Shown one piece after another: positions 28,302 through 37,788 of a stretch of DNA of 64,000 nt (position 1 is its first letter; every line of letters starts with the position of its first letter). The position numbers and the translations under genes were made by a program. The notes under the pieces were generated by a model. The model was not told where the DNA came from, made no database searches, and saw only the letters and a list, made by a program, of their open reading frames with translations. This DNA comes from Confluentibacter sediminis (GTDB lineage Bacteria; Bacteroidota; Bacteroidia; Flavobacteriales; Flavobacteriaceae). Location of the stretch: positions 186,001 to 250,000 of the forward strand of contig NZ_QKPO01000005.1 in NCBI RefSeq assembly GCF_003258355.1, in the 5' to 3' direction.

Positions 28302-29255
28302 ATGAGAATTACATATTTATATATTTTTTTAAGTCTTTGTGCTTTATCCTCTTGTTCTGATACAGATGATAGTGCCATTGAGCCTTCCGGAATTGAAACT
28401 GGTTATATAGTGCCTCAGGGCAACAATGATTTTGACAGCGATATTGTAAAATTTTACGAGGATTATGGCTCATATTTACTGTATCGTTTTACTGACAAAG
28501 ATGCCTATTGGACGCCTTCTAAATGGACAAACGGTGAACCATCTAGTGATGAAAGTCAAGGGAAGATGGGATTTATATATATAGCACCCGATGAAAACTA
28601 TATTAAGCCACAATTGGATTTACTAAACAGAACCTGGTTTAATCACTATTCCCCTGAGTTTTTGGATAAATTTTTACCAGTAAAGATTTTATTATGTTCA
28701 CAAGTTCAATACTGTAATTATGATTTTTCCTCTTGGCCTGCACAAATAAAAGGAGCAGACGTTCCAGGTTATTATAACTACGATAATATTTGTGTTTCGT
28801 ATGCTAAAGAAGAGGTTCTAAACTTAACAACAGAGCAAGAAACAGCATTTGAGAAAGGAATTAATCGTGTTTTTGTAGATTGTATGTATGGTCAGTCCAA
28901 ATTAAATCCTACTGAGGTATTTAAGGCATCAGCTAATTATTCTATAGCATCTACCCAAAATACGAATACCAAATTATGGACCATAGGCATTTTGCAGCCT
29001 TATTATTCGGCATCTCCTGAAAATGATTGGAAACAATTTGTTACTATGATGATTCTTTATTCGGAAGCATATTTAAATAAAGAAGGAACTACTATTAATG
29101 AGTATGATACCAAAGAAACTTCATGGGAAGGGATATTTTCGCCTGTAAAAGATAAAAGTGGACTATTGAAAAAACGTTATAATATGGTTCGCCAATTCTA
29201 TATTGATAATTATAATGTTGATTTGCAACTAGTCGGCAATACCATATATCCCTAA
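28302..29255 (+). CDS. SusCD-associated lipoprotein of the HExxH metallohydrolase family, zinc motif lost
   Basis: The 317-residue lipoprotein has the lipobox ALSSC (Cys18). Its pattern follows the substrate-import-associated zinc metallohydrolase lipoproteins that accompany SusCD pairs: YRFTDKDAYW, the block VKILLCS, NPTEVFKAS, ILQPYYSASPENDWKQFV and the C-terminal YNVDLQLV. Where those proteins have HExxH before the Gln and PTxF segment, this one reads VFVDC (190-194) ahead of MYGQSKLNPTEVF. No HExxH occurs anywhere in the protein. It is probably a non-catalytic surface binding protein. The family call rests on remembered conserved spacing and is less secure than those for its neighbours. 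Confidence 0.68.
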   Translation: MRITYLYIFLSLCALSSCSDTDDSAIEPSGIETGYIVPQGNNDFDSDIVKFYEDYGSYLLYRFTDKDAYWTPSKWTNGEPSSDESQGKMGFIYIAPDENYIKPQLDLLNRTWFNHYSPEFLDKFLPVKILLCSQVQYCNYDFSSWPAQIKGADVPGYYNYDNICVSYAKEEVLNLTTEQETAFEKGINRVFVDCMYGQSKLNPTEVFKASANYSIASTQNTNTKLWTIGILQPYYSASPENDWKQFVTMMILYSEAYLNKEGTTINEYDTKETSWEGIFSPVKDKSGLLKKRYNMVRQFYIDNYNVDLQLVGNTIYP

Positions 29256-29558
29256 GAAAAAACAAATAATAATTAAATTTTAATTATCTATAAGTTTAAA
29301 TACATCAGGATTTTTATTGCTCTTATATTAGTTAAAACTGTGCTAGGGCATTTCGCTTTAACTTCTAAAAATACCTGCCTTCGAATGAGATAGTCAATGA
29401 CTATCTCATTCGTTATCGGGATCCACAAAAGGGATGCTGTAAATTTAATAATTGAGAAAAAAACATGGGAAGACTTTAAGTCGTTAGCCCTATACCTTGG
29501 ATTCAAAGTAGAATAATGATTAAAAGGTTTTATACCAAATTATAATTAATAAATAAAT
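29256..29558. other. Intergenic stretch between the lipoprotein and the first metalloprotease
   Basis: These 303 bases hold the palindrome at 29382-29412 and a 39-codon open frame (29397-29516, ending LALYLGFKVE) that starts within the palindrome. The frame has a protein-like composition but no recognised relative. No clear terminator or -7 box was found. Confidence 0.4.
29382..29412. repeat. Near-perfect 31-bp palindrome
   Basis: CGAATGAGATAGTC (29382-29395) and GACTATCTCATTCG (29399-29412) are perfect complements around AAT. The stem would be very stable but is not followed by T, so it is not a standard terminator. It could be an operator, a processing hairpin or the mark of an inserted element. 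Confidence 0.75.
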
Positions 29559-31940
29559 ATGAAAATCGTACTATTTCTTAGTAGCTTGTTTTTAAGCTTA
29601 CAATTGTTTGCAAAAGATTTTAGCGTAGCTAGTAGGGATACAATTCCTTCCATCTCTAAATATTTAGAGGGTGATGTAATAAAAACAAGCTCAGGTTTTA
29701 TGAGTGTTTATGAAAGAAATAATCATTTTTTACTCGAGATTCCAGAAACGACTCTAGGTAGGGATATACTTGTAACCATAACTATTCTAAAAGGCGTACA
29801 AAAAAATGACAGAAAATTCAATAAAAGATTTGGGTATGGCGATGATTCCATGCCCGAAAATATGGTTCGTTTCGAGAAGAAAGACGATGTAATAAGTTTA
29901 CTAAGTCCTCTAGTTTATCATATAGAAGACGATAGTTATATGTATGCCCCGTTTTATAAAAGTTTGCTCAATCCAGCTATTAAGAATTTTCCAATAGTTG
30001 CCATGTCAGACAATAAATACTTGATAGATATAACAGATTATTATTTAGGAGATAGCGAGTTGTTTGCTTTACAAGGTTCAAAAACCGAACTTGACTTAGG
30101 AAATTATATCAAAGAAAGTTCATATCCTACAGAAGTAGTTAGCTATCCCACTAATATTAGTTTTCGTTCAGTAAGAACTTACACAACCTCTAAACCAGAT
30201 GAAAGCACCTATTCAAATAGTATTTGGGAAGTAGGTGCATTATGGATTTTACTTCCAGAAAAGCCATTAAAAATAAGACCTTTTGATGAAAGGGTTGGTT
30301 ATTTTGCTAGCCACATTCCTGGACAATTAGGAAATGAAAAAGAGGTATTTCAAGTAGCAAAACATTGGCGCATCGAACCAAAACCTGAAGACCTAGAACG
30401 CTATTTGAAAGGAGAGCTTGTTGTACCTCAAAAACCAATTGTTTTTTATATAGACAAAGATATGCCTGCCCATTTGGTTCCCTATGTGATTGAAGGGGTT
30501 GCGCGTTGGCAAAAGGCTTTTGAAAAAGCAGGTTTTAAAAATGCCATATATGCATTGCCAGAACCTACAAAAGAAGAAAATCCAAATTATTCATCAGATG
30601 ATGCACGATACTCAGTTATTTCATATAAAGCTTCTCCGATTGCAAATGCCTATGGTTCAGAAATTGTAGACCCCCGTTCAGGTGAAATCATTAGTGCTCA
30701 GGTTGCTATTTTTCATGCCGTGACCGATTTGATTCAAATGAGTTATTTTGTTATGGCCAGTACCTCTGACCCTATGGCTAGGGAATATCCTTTAAATCAA
30801 GATTTAATGGGTAAGTTGTTTGGCACCGTAATTACTCATGAGGTAGGACATACTTTAGGATTGCGCCACAATTTCATGGGAAGTTCATTTTATCCAGTAG
30901 ATAGTTTAAGAAATAATGATTTTATAGATAAAAATGGGCTTGGCACTTCTGTTATGGATTATCAACGATTTAATTTTATAGCACAGCCAGAAGATCATAT
31001 AGAACAAAAAAATTTAATCCCAAAACTTGGAACCTATGATATGTTTGCAATTGAATGGGGATATCGGTATTATCCTGACACTGTAAAAACCTCAATGCTC
31101 GTGGAAAAACTAAACAACTTTGTTAAAAAGGAAATGGACAAAGGAGGTATTGGTTTTCTAGAAGAAAAATCACCTGACCCTAGAGTTCAATCAGAAGACA
31201 GTGGAGATGATATCGTTTATGCCGGCAGGCTTGGAATTAAAAACGTTAAATATATAATGGCTCATTTGGAGGAATGGACAAAAAATCAGGATGATTATAC
31301 ACTACTAAAACGGAGGTATCTATACTTGGCAAGGCAATATCATAGGTATGTAAAACATGTGCTGAGTTTTATAGGAGCTTATTATATAGATACTGCTTTT
31401 AGTGAGAATCAAAATTATGCAAAAGCATATAAACCAGTTTCTTATGAAGACCAAATTCGTGCGCTAGAGTTTTTAAAAGAGTATGCTTTAGAAGAACCTA
31501 AATGGTTGACCAAAGATCCTTTTCTAAATAAAATTGATTTAGGAGAAGATAAATATAGCTATTTTGATAATTATGTTTATCAGTTAGTAATTAAAGGATT
31601 ATCATTTAATAATTCTGAAATCAAGAATGGTAATCCTTTAACTAGTAGGGAGCTTCTAGATTTCATGTTTGATAAATTATTTCTAAGTAAAGAGAAAAAT
31701 AAACAACTTTCAGAATTCGAAAAAAGATTGCAGAGTAGTTATTTATCTCAATTGAGTATAAATATTAACAATCCAAATAACGCATCCTATAATAATACGC
31801 TTACTATGCAATCTCAAATGTACAAGGTTAAAGCTTTTGCCGAAAAGAAAATTTTAAACACTGATTCTTTGACTAAAGCTCATTATTTAGGAATACTCAA
31901 TTCTATAAAAATTTGGGAGCAAGGCAATCAAAAATTTTAA
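29559..31940 (+). CDS. Zinc-dependent metalloprotease, DUF5117/DUF4953 family, intact active site
   Basis: The 793-residue protein has a signal peptide (about 1-18, ending LFA), a DUF5118/DUF5117-type N-terminal half (about 30-300) and a DUF4953 metallopeptidase half. The extended zinc motif HEVGHTLGLRH is complete: His427, Glu428, His431 and His437, with a Met-turn at Met466 in SVMDY, as in metzincins. The segments EIVDPRSGEIISAQV and VARWQKAFEKAGFKNAI are family hallmarks. It is expected in the periplasm or outer membrane, cutting imported or surface-captured protein. It is followed by a paralogue whose zinc site is destroyed. Confidence 0.9.
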   Translation: MKIVLFLSSLFLSLQLFAKDFSVASRDTIPSISKYLEGDVIKTSSGFMSVYERNNHFLLEIPETTLGRDILVTITILKGVQKNDRKFNKRFGYGDDSMPENMVRFEKKDDVISLLSPLVYHIEDDSYMYAPFYKSLLNPAIKNFPIVAMSDNKYLIDITDYYLGDSELFALQGSKTELDLGNYIKESSYPTEVVSYPTNISFRSVRTYTTSKPDESTYSNSIWEVGALWILLPEKPLKIRPFDERVGYFASHIPGQLGNEKEVFQVAKHWRIEPKPEDLERYLKGELVVPQKPIVFYIDKDMPAHLVPYVIEGVARWQKAFEKAGFKNAIYALPEPTKEENPNYSSDDARYSVISYKASPIANAYGSEIVDPRSGEIISAQVAIFHAVTDLIQMSYFVMASTSDPMAREYPLNQDLMGKLFGTVITHEVGHTLGLRHNFMGSSFYPVDSLRNNDFIDKNGLGTSVMDYQRFNFIAQPEDHIEQKNLIPKLGTYDMFAIEWGYRYYPDTVKTSMLVEKLNNFVKKEMDKGGIGFLEEKSPDPRVQSEDSGDDIVYAGRLGIKNVKYIMAHLEEWTKNQDDYTLLKRRYLYLARQYHRYVKHVLSFIGAYYIDTAFSENQNYAKAYKPVSYEDQIRALEFLKEYALEEPKWLTKDPFLNKIDLGEDKYSYFDNYVYQLVIKGLSFNNSEIKNGNPLTSRELLDFMFDKLFLSKEKNKQLSEFEKRLQSSYLSQLSININNPNNASYNNTLTMQSQMYKVKAFAEKKILNTDSLTKAHYLGILNSIKIWEQGNQKF

Positions 31941-31966
31941 ACACTTTTAACGAAAAAACAAACCAC

Positions 31967-34288
31967 ATGCGTAAAAAAATAGTTCTATTACAGATACTTC
32001 TAATTCTTTTCAAAGGCGTTTTAGCACAGGCCCAGGATGCTAATAAACCAAAATCTTTTAATGATTTTTACAAACCTAAGGAAATGAAAGTTGAAAAGGG
32101 TTATTTCAATATATACTCTAGCAACAATCATTATTTCATTGAAATTCCCGAGCAAATATTAGAAGAAGATTTGTTTATCTCAGCACAAACAACAAATGGA
32201 AATTCAGCCTATGTTTCTTCTGAAAGTGGTATTTATCATTTTCAAAAAGGAAGAAAGAATCAGCTTGATTTGTATCAAAATAGATCCAGAACTTTTTCTA
32301 AAGACAGTATAGATTATGGCATGATCCAGTCCATTGAAAAATCCGGACTTGTTCCAGCCTATAAAAGCTATCCAATAATAGCTACCGGCAAAAACGAAAA
32401 ATCGTTTATCATTGAATTTACCCAAGAATTAACCGCAACGCGAGGTCTTTTTAGTCTCAGCAAGCCTGGACCTATTAATGCTCCAGACCCATTACGTTCT
32501 GGTATAGAGTCATATAAAGCTACAGATGATGCCGCTATTTTTAAAGGGTATGCTACAGAAAGTTCATTCAGACCCTCTATTGGAGGAAAAGATGCAAATT
32601 ACATTACTGCATATGAATTTGAAATGGTTATTCAAAAGGTTCCTAGTCATATACATGAACCTAAGAAAGATAATTTAGCATATGGTTTTAATACCGTAGA
32701 TTATATGGAGTATGATACAAAAAACTATAAAACAACCGTTGAAAAATATATTAAAAGATGGAATTTAACACCTAAACCTAAAGAGGTTCGTCTGTATAAA
32801 AAAGGAATAAAGGTAGCTCCAGAAATTCCTATTAAAGTCTGGATAAGTCCACTCACTCCGTCTCCTTTTGTTGAAAGCGTAAAACAAGCTTTAGCACAAT
32901 GGGAAATAGTACTTGAAGAAGCCGGATGGAAAAATGTTTTTAAAATTGTGGATGATGAAACTCAAGCCTATAAAAAAATTAATTTCTATTGGGGAAATGG
33001 AACCTCAGAGCGTGAAATGGAATATAGTATCGTAGAAAATCAAGTTACAGGAGAAATTATAGCTGCTCGGATTAATTTTATGGATACACCTGCCAAACTA
33101 AACTTGACCAGATATTTACTTCTTTGTGGAGAGAATGATAATGAAATAATAAAAAATCCTTATAGTTTAGAAAGAAGAAAAGATATATTGACACAGCAAT
33201 TAGCAAGTGTCATGGGGCAAATATTGGGAGTAAAAGAAAATTACCCTGCAGTAACAGCCTTTTCTATCGAACAATTGCAGGATAATGAATGGTTAAAAAA
33301 ATGGGGGCCATCAGCAACAATTGTGGGTGCAAGTATGCCTAATTATGTTCTTGTTAATAAGACTATTACACCAAAAGACCTGTTGCCTAAAGTGTCTATA
33401 TATGATCGTGATGCCATATCTTATTTGTATGGCAATCGCGTAAGCCCTCCTTCATTGAAAACTACTTTTTATGCTGAGGAGAATATCCTAGATCCAACGG
33501 CTCAAGCTACTTTTATATCTAATGATTTATTAAGAGCTAGCAAAATTGGAATTCAAAAATTGAAAAATAGTTATCCAAAAATCCCGGGTATACTTAACGA
33601 TTTTAAGCATGATGCAGATCTAACTAAAGATTTTCTAGAATTCATCTCTGAAAACTTTTCCTTATATCAATTTTTTGTAAATCAAGAAGCAGTATTAATT
33701 GGCGGGCAAATGGAACGTGCTGTAATCAAAGGTGTAAATGAAATCATGGTTGATTATGTGAGTAAAGAAAAGCAATTAGACGCATTAAAAAGTCTTGAAG
33801 AACATGTCTTTTCAGCAAGCCTGGAGTGGCTTAAAAATCCAGAATTGTTAAAGCATAATCCTATTAATATGGATAAGTTTCACATTGAAATGTCCAGAAA
33901 TATTTTACAACGTCTGTTTAAAAAAGAAGTATTATTGTCTCTAATTGATGCAGAGCAAAAAAATGGCAAACAAGCATTTACATGTGATGATTTGTTTTCT
34001 TTTACAAATAGAGTCGTCTTTCTAAATTTTGATGTTTCAAATGAGCCAACAGACATACAATTGAGCACTCAAATCAACATGGCCAATATACTTATTGAAT
34101 TAGCCAAAGCTAATAACATCAATACTAAAGTAAATGATTTTACCGCAGTAATACAGCTCTATTTATTACAAGTACGCGATTCCATAGAGAAACTGATGAA
34201 TAATGATATGGTTAGTGATAAAGTTAAAAACAATTGCAACTTAATTTTATTGCGCTTCAATAAAGAATATTTCAATAAAACTTCATAA
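31967..34288 (+). CDS. DUF5117/DUF4953 metalloprotease paralogue without zinc ligands (pseudo-protease)
   Basis: The 773-residue protein starts at ATG 31967 (MRKKIVLLQILL, signal peptide ending LAQAQ); the frame opens 18 codons earlier at 31913, but that start overlaps the previous gene and lacks a signal. The overall layout matches the preceding gene (YFNIYSSNNHYFIEIPEQIL, QALAQWEIVLEEAGWKNVF, QVTGEIIAARINF). At the zinc motif it reads SVMGQILGVKE (414-424): the positions of His, Glu, His and His are Ser414, Val415, Gln418 and Glu424. The glycines, hydrophobic frame and a Met-turn-like GASMPNY remain. It should fold but not cut. The reading frame is intact over its whole length, so it is selected for another role. 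Confidence 0.88.
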   Translation: MRKKIVLLQILLILFKGVLAQAQDANKPKSFNDFYKPKEMKVEKGYFNIYSSNNHYFIEIPEQILEEDLFISAQTTNGNSAYVSSESGIYHFQKGRKNQLDLYQNRSRTFSKDSIDYGMIQSIEKSGLVPAYKSYPIIATGKNEKSFIIEFTQELTATRGLFSLSKPGPINAPDPLRSGIESYKATDDAAIFKGYATESSFRPSIGGKDANYITAYEFEMVIQKVPSHIHEPKKDNLAYGFNTVDYMEYDTKNYKTTVEKYIKRWNLTPKPKEVRLYKKGIKVAPEIPIKVWISPLTPSPFVESVKQALAQWEIVLEEAGWKNVFKIVDDETQAYKKINFYWGNGTSEREMEYSIVENQVTGEIIAARINFMDTPAKLNLTRYLLLCGENDNEIIKNPYSLERRKDILTQQLASVMGQILGVKENYPAVTAFSIEQLQDNEWLKKWGPSATIVGASMPNYVLVNKTITPKDLLPKVSIYDRDAISYLYGNRVSPPSLKTTFYAEENILDPTAQATFISNDLLRASKIGIQKLKNSYPKIPGILNDFKHDADLTKDFLEFISENFSLYQFFVNQEAVLIGGQMERAVIKGVNEIMVDYVSKEKQLDALKSLEEHVFSASLEWLKNPELLKHNPINMDKFHIEMSRNILQRLFKKEVLLSLIDAEQKNGKQAFTCDDLFSFTNRVVFLNFDVSNEPTDIQLSTQINMANILIELAKANNINTKVNDFTAVIQLYLLQVRDSIEKLMNNDMVSDKVKNNCNLILLRFNKEYFNKTS

Positions 34289-34297
34289 TACTTTTTT

Positions 34298-37200
34298 ATG
34301 TCAAAAATAGTTAGTACACTTTTATTAGGTTGCCTGTTATTTAGTTGTGTAGCATTTGCACAAAACAGAAAAATTGAATTTGAGCATTTATCTTTTGAAG
34401 AATTAAAAGAAAAAGCTCAGGAAACTAAAAAAAATATCTTTATTGATTGTTACACTACATGGTGCGGACCATGTAAGTTTATGAGTAAAAATATTTTTAC
34501 TCAGGATGCCGTTGCAGATTTTGTTAACGAGTCTTTTATCTCTGCTGAAATAGATATGGAGACAGAAGAAGGGATTAAGTTAGGTTCTATGTATGAAGTG
34601 GGTGCCTATCCAACGTATTTGTTTCTTGATGGTTCGGGGAATGTGATTTATAAATTTGTAGGAGCCAAAGAAAAGGCCTCTGATTTTATCGAAGAAGCTA
34701 AAAAAGGGCTTAATTCAGATAATATTTATTATTCCATGAATGCGAAGTATCAGAGCGGTGATAGATCTGCCGCTTTTATGGAAGAATACATTAAACTTAA
34801 ATTTACACGTCAGGAAAATTCTCAAGCCGTTCAAATTGCAAATGCGTATTTAAATTCATTAACTCCAGAAGAAAAGACATTACCTGAAAATTGGTTTTTA
34901 TTTGGTGAAAATAAAAATAGTGTTTATCTCTCTCTGTATGATAGCCCTAATAGTAATTACCTTATAGATCATTGGTCAGCATTTGTAAAGCATATTCCAG
35001 ACTCCACTGTTTATAAAAGAATAGCCCAAAATTATCAGGGAATTGCCTCCGCTGTTTTTAGAAAGAAATTTTTTAAAAAAGATAGTGTTGATATTCAGGT
35101 TTTGGATGGTTTCAAAAAAAAGATAAACACCATACCTAACCTTCCTTCAAAACATGAATTGCTGATATTGATGGATGTTTGTAAGGCGCTTTGTAACCAA
35201 GATAAACCCTTAGTTATAAAGCTTTTATCAGAAAATGTAAGCGATTTTTCTAAGGAGACTCAGAATGTTTTGTTTGATTTGTTTGCAATGAATTTCAATT
35301 CTAGAGAAATACGTGCATCTGCAGTTTATGAAGTGATGCGAAAAGTAATTCTAAGCAATAAAAATAAAAACCTAACTAATCATTTTAGTTACTTTTTAGA
35401 TGGAAATGATCCTCATTATGAGAAGTTTGATGCCAAAAATCTTGTTAATAAGTTTGATCAGCCGGAAATAGTTCCTGTTTTTCATCCAGATCTGCCCATA
35501 TTGTATTTTAATTATAAAAAAGTAAACCAGAAGGCAAACTATTATGTATTTGATAGTGGGTCTGGTACGCGTCCTTTGTATAATAAGACGCAACTTGATT
35601 CTGTTATGCTATCTATGAAATTAGATACTACTCGAGTTGCTTTTACTCCCACTTTCACTACTGAAGGCATTGGTGTTAATTTTAGTAATAACCGAATTAA
35701 ATATACCTACCTACCTAAAAAGAAGCAGATTATTAAAGATGAGCAGACTAATGAGTCTGTAAAATTTGGGATATCACCAGATAAAAAACATCAAGTTATT
35801 TATAAAGACAACAATATCTACCTTAAAGACTTAAAAGATTCTACCCAGGTACAATTAACATTTGATGGAGAGAAAAATAGTTTGTACATGTTACCTAGTA
35901 TTAAATGGTTAGGTGATGGCAACCAGTTTATAATATCTCGTAAAAACGATAAGGATGTTCGAGATTTTACAGTTATCAATTCAATAACCAAAGTACCTGT
36001 TGTAAGAACCTATAAAGAAGCAATTCCAGGTGATACCATTCTAACAAAACACGAAGTGTTTATAGGAGATGTAAAAAACAAGTCCATAAGAAAAATAGAC
36101 GTTGAAAAATGGAAAGATCAGGATTTTTTAGAAATTAAAAGTGATAATCCCGATTTGTTTTATTTTACCCGTTTAAAGAGAACTCATGATGAATTGGAGT
36201 TATGTTCCTTGGATAATAAGGGCGTTGTTGAAGTTATAATTGCAGAGAAATTCACTCCAAATATTAATGACGTTTTATTTAATTGTAAAATTTTAAATCA
36301 GGGGAAAGACATCCTTTTTTGGTCAGATAGAACCGGTTGGGGACATTATTACCATTATAATAAAAAAGGAAAGCTACTCAATGCTTTAACAAAAGGAGCT
36401 TGGACAACAGGCAAAATCTTAACTGTAGATTCAGAAAAAAACGAAGTTTATTTTCAAGGATATGGAAAGGATAAAAATGTCAATCCCAATTATTCCTTTT
36501 TGTATAAAGTTAAGCTAGATGGTTCCAACCTAAAATTGTTGACTCCAGAAAATGCTAATCATCATGCGTATGTTAATACGAAAGGCAATTTAATAATCGA
36601 TAATTATTCTCGAATAGATAGTCATCCACTCATTGTGGCCCGAGAGTGCAATGGCAAATTAATTGATACGGTTATGAAACCTAATATTCAGCCTTTACTG
36701 GATTATGGATGGGATTTCCCAGAACAATTCAAAATCAAAGCAGCTGATAATGAAACAGATTTGTATGGCATTATGTGGAAGCCAGACAATTTTGATCCCA
36801 ATAAAAAATATCCTGTTATTTCTCAGGTGTACCCGGGGCCGTTTACAGAAACTGTTTGGACAGACTTTACCGTATTAGATAAATATCAAAATACAGCTTT
36901 AGCTAAAAGAGGTTTTATTGTAGTGTGTTTCGGGCATAGGGGAAGTTCTCCGATAAGAAGTAAAGACTATTTTTCATATGGTTTTGGAAATCTAAGAGAT
37001 TATCCTCTGGCCGATGATAAGTATGGATTGGAGCAGTTAGCCCGTAACTATTCGTTTATAGACCTTTCCAGAGTTGGAATTTTAGGACATTCAGGAGGGG
37101 CTTTCATGGCAGTTACAGCAATTAGTACGTATCCCGATTTTTATAAAGTTGCCGTGGCTTCATCCGGTAATTATGATAATACGATATATCACAAAAATTG

Positions 37201-37492
37201 GGGAGAACATTATCAAGGTATTGGAGAAGATTTAAAATTTAATGTTAAAACACCTATGGAGTTGGTTTCAAATTTTAAAGGAAAGCTGTTCTTGGTTACA
37301 GGTGAGAGCGATCAGAATGTAAACCCATCACATACTTATAAATTGATAAATGCATTGATTAAAGCAGATAAAGATTTTGATTTATTGGTAATTCCAGGTC
37401 AAGGGCATCATTTTACTGGAGTTTATGATGATTACTTTGAAAGACGAAAACGAGATTATTTTACAAATCATCTTTTAAATAGAGCAAAATAA
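34298..37492 (+). CDS. Thioredoxin-prolyl oligopeptidase (S9) fusion
   Basis: The 1064-residue protein has an N-terminal export signal (about 1-21; Cys17 in LLFSC could alternatively be lipidated). A thioredoxin domain (about 25-135) carries WCGPC (Cys56, Cys59) and the cis-proline segment GAYPTYLF. A helical linker (about 140-350), a beta-propeller (about 400-790) and a C-terminal alpha/beta-hydrolase of the DPP4/S9 type (about 800-1064) follow. The catalytic triad is visible: Ser932 in GHSGG, Asp1005 in GESDQNV and His1037 in GQGHHF. It should reduce disulfides and release dipeptides or process oligopeptides in the periplasm. It is the last gene of the operon, 9 bases after the pseudo-protease. 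Confidence 0.88.
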   Translation: MSKIVSTLLLGCLLFSCVAFAQNRKIEFEHLSFEELKEKAQETKKNIFIDCYTTWCGPCKFMSKNIFTQDAVADFVNESFISAEIDMETEEGIKLGSMYEVGAYPTYLFLDGSGNVIYKFVGAKEKASDFIEEAKKGLNSDNIYYSMNAKYQSGDRSAAFMEEYIKLKFTRQENSQAVQIANAYLNSLTPEEKTLPENWFLFGENKNSVYLSLYDSPNSNYLIDHWSAFVKHIPDSTVYKRIAQNYQGIASAVFRKKFFKKDSVDIQVLDGFKKKINTIPNLPSKHELLILMDVCKALCNQDKPLVIKLLSENVSDFSKETQNVLFDLFAMNFNSREIRASAVYEVMRKVILSNKNKNLTNHFSYFLDGNDPHYEKFDAKNLVNKFDQPEIVPVFHPDLPILYFNYKKVNQKANYYVFDSGSGTRPLYNKTQLDSVMLSMKLDTTRVAFTPTFTTEGIGVNFSNNRIKYTYLPKKKQIIKDEQTNESVKFGISPDKKHQVIYKDNNIYLKDLKDSTQVQLTFDGEKNSLYMLPSIKWLGDGNQFIISRKNDKDVRDFTVINSITKVPVVRTYKEAIPGDTILTKHEVFIGDVKNKSIRKIDVEKWKDQDFLEIKSDNPDLFYFTRLKRTHDELELCSLDNKGVVEVIIAEKFTPNINDVLFNCKILNQGKDILFWSDRTGWGHYYHYNKKGKLLNALTKGAWTTGKILTVDSEKNEVYFQGYGKDKNVNPNYSFLYKVKLDGSNLKLLTPENANHHAYVNTKGNLIIDNYSRIDSHPLIVARECNGKLIDTVMKPNIQPLLDYGWDFPEQFKIKAADNETDLYGIMWKPDNFDPNKKYPVISQVYPGPFTETVWTDFTVLDKYQNTALAKRGFIVVCFGHRGSSPIRSKDYFSYGFGNLRDYPLADDKYGLEQLARNYSFIDLSRVGILGHSGGAFMAVTAISTYPDFYKVAVASSGNYDNTIYHKNWGEHYQGIGEDLKFNVKTPMELVSNFKGKLFLVTGESDQNVNPSHTYKLINALIKADKDFDLLVIPGQGHHFTGVYDDYFERRKRDYFTNHLLNRAK

Positions 37493-37607
37493 TAGCCTGT
37501 GATGATGGGACTTTTATCATGTATATCTAACGTGTAAGTAGTTTTCCAAAATGTTCTGTTTATACGACAGAAAAATTGGTTACGCATCGGAATGGAAATA
37601 TTTTTCT

Positions 37608-37650
37608 AGTCAGGGAGAACAAATAAAATTTGTTCTCCCTGACTCTTTTT
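37608..37650 (+). terminator. Strong terminator closing the peptidase locus
   Basis: GTCAGGGAGAACAAA (37609-37623) and its perfect complement (37629-37643), extended by an A-T pair at each outer end, enclose TAAAA; a T run follows. It lies 115 bases after the last gene. Confidence 0.9.
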
Positions 37651-37788
37651 GACTTTAGTGTGTAATTGGGTAAATCTACCTGATAAAAAAACCGATTAAA
37701 ATATTGTAAAACGGTATTTTATAAAAACAAAGTAAGTCTGTCATATTTAGAGCAATAGTTATACCTTTGGTTTTTCTAAGTTCTAATC

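Noticed and set aside
29397-29516. 39-codon frame ending in LALYLGFKVE
   Set aside because: Protein-like composition but too short, no recognised relative, and it starts inside a palindrome; not enough to call a gene.
31913-31966. Extended N-terminus of the pseudo-protease
   Set aside because: It overlaps the preceding gene and would bury the signal peptide; the ATG at 31967 is preferred.
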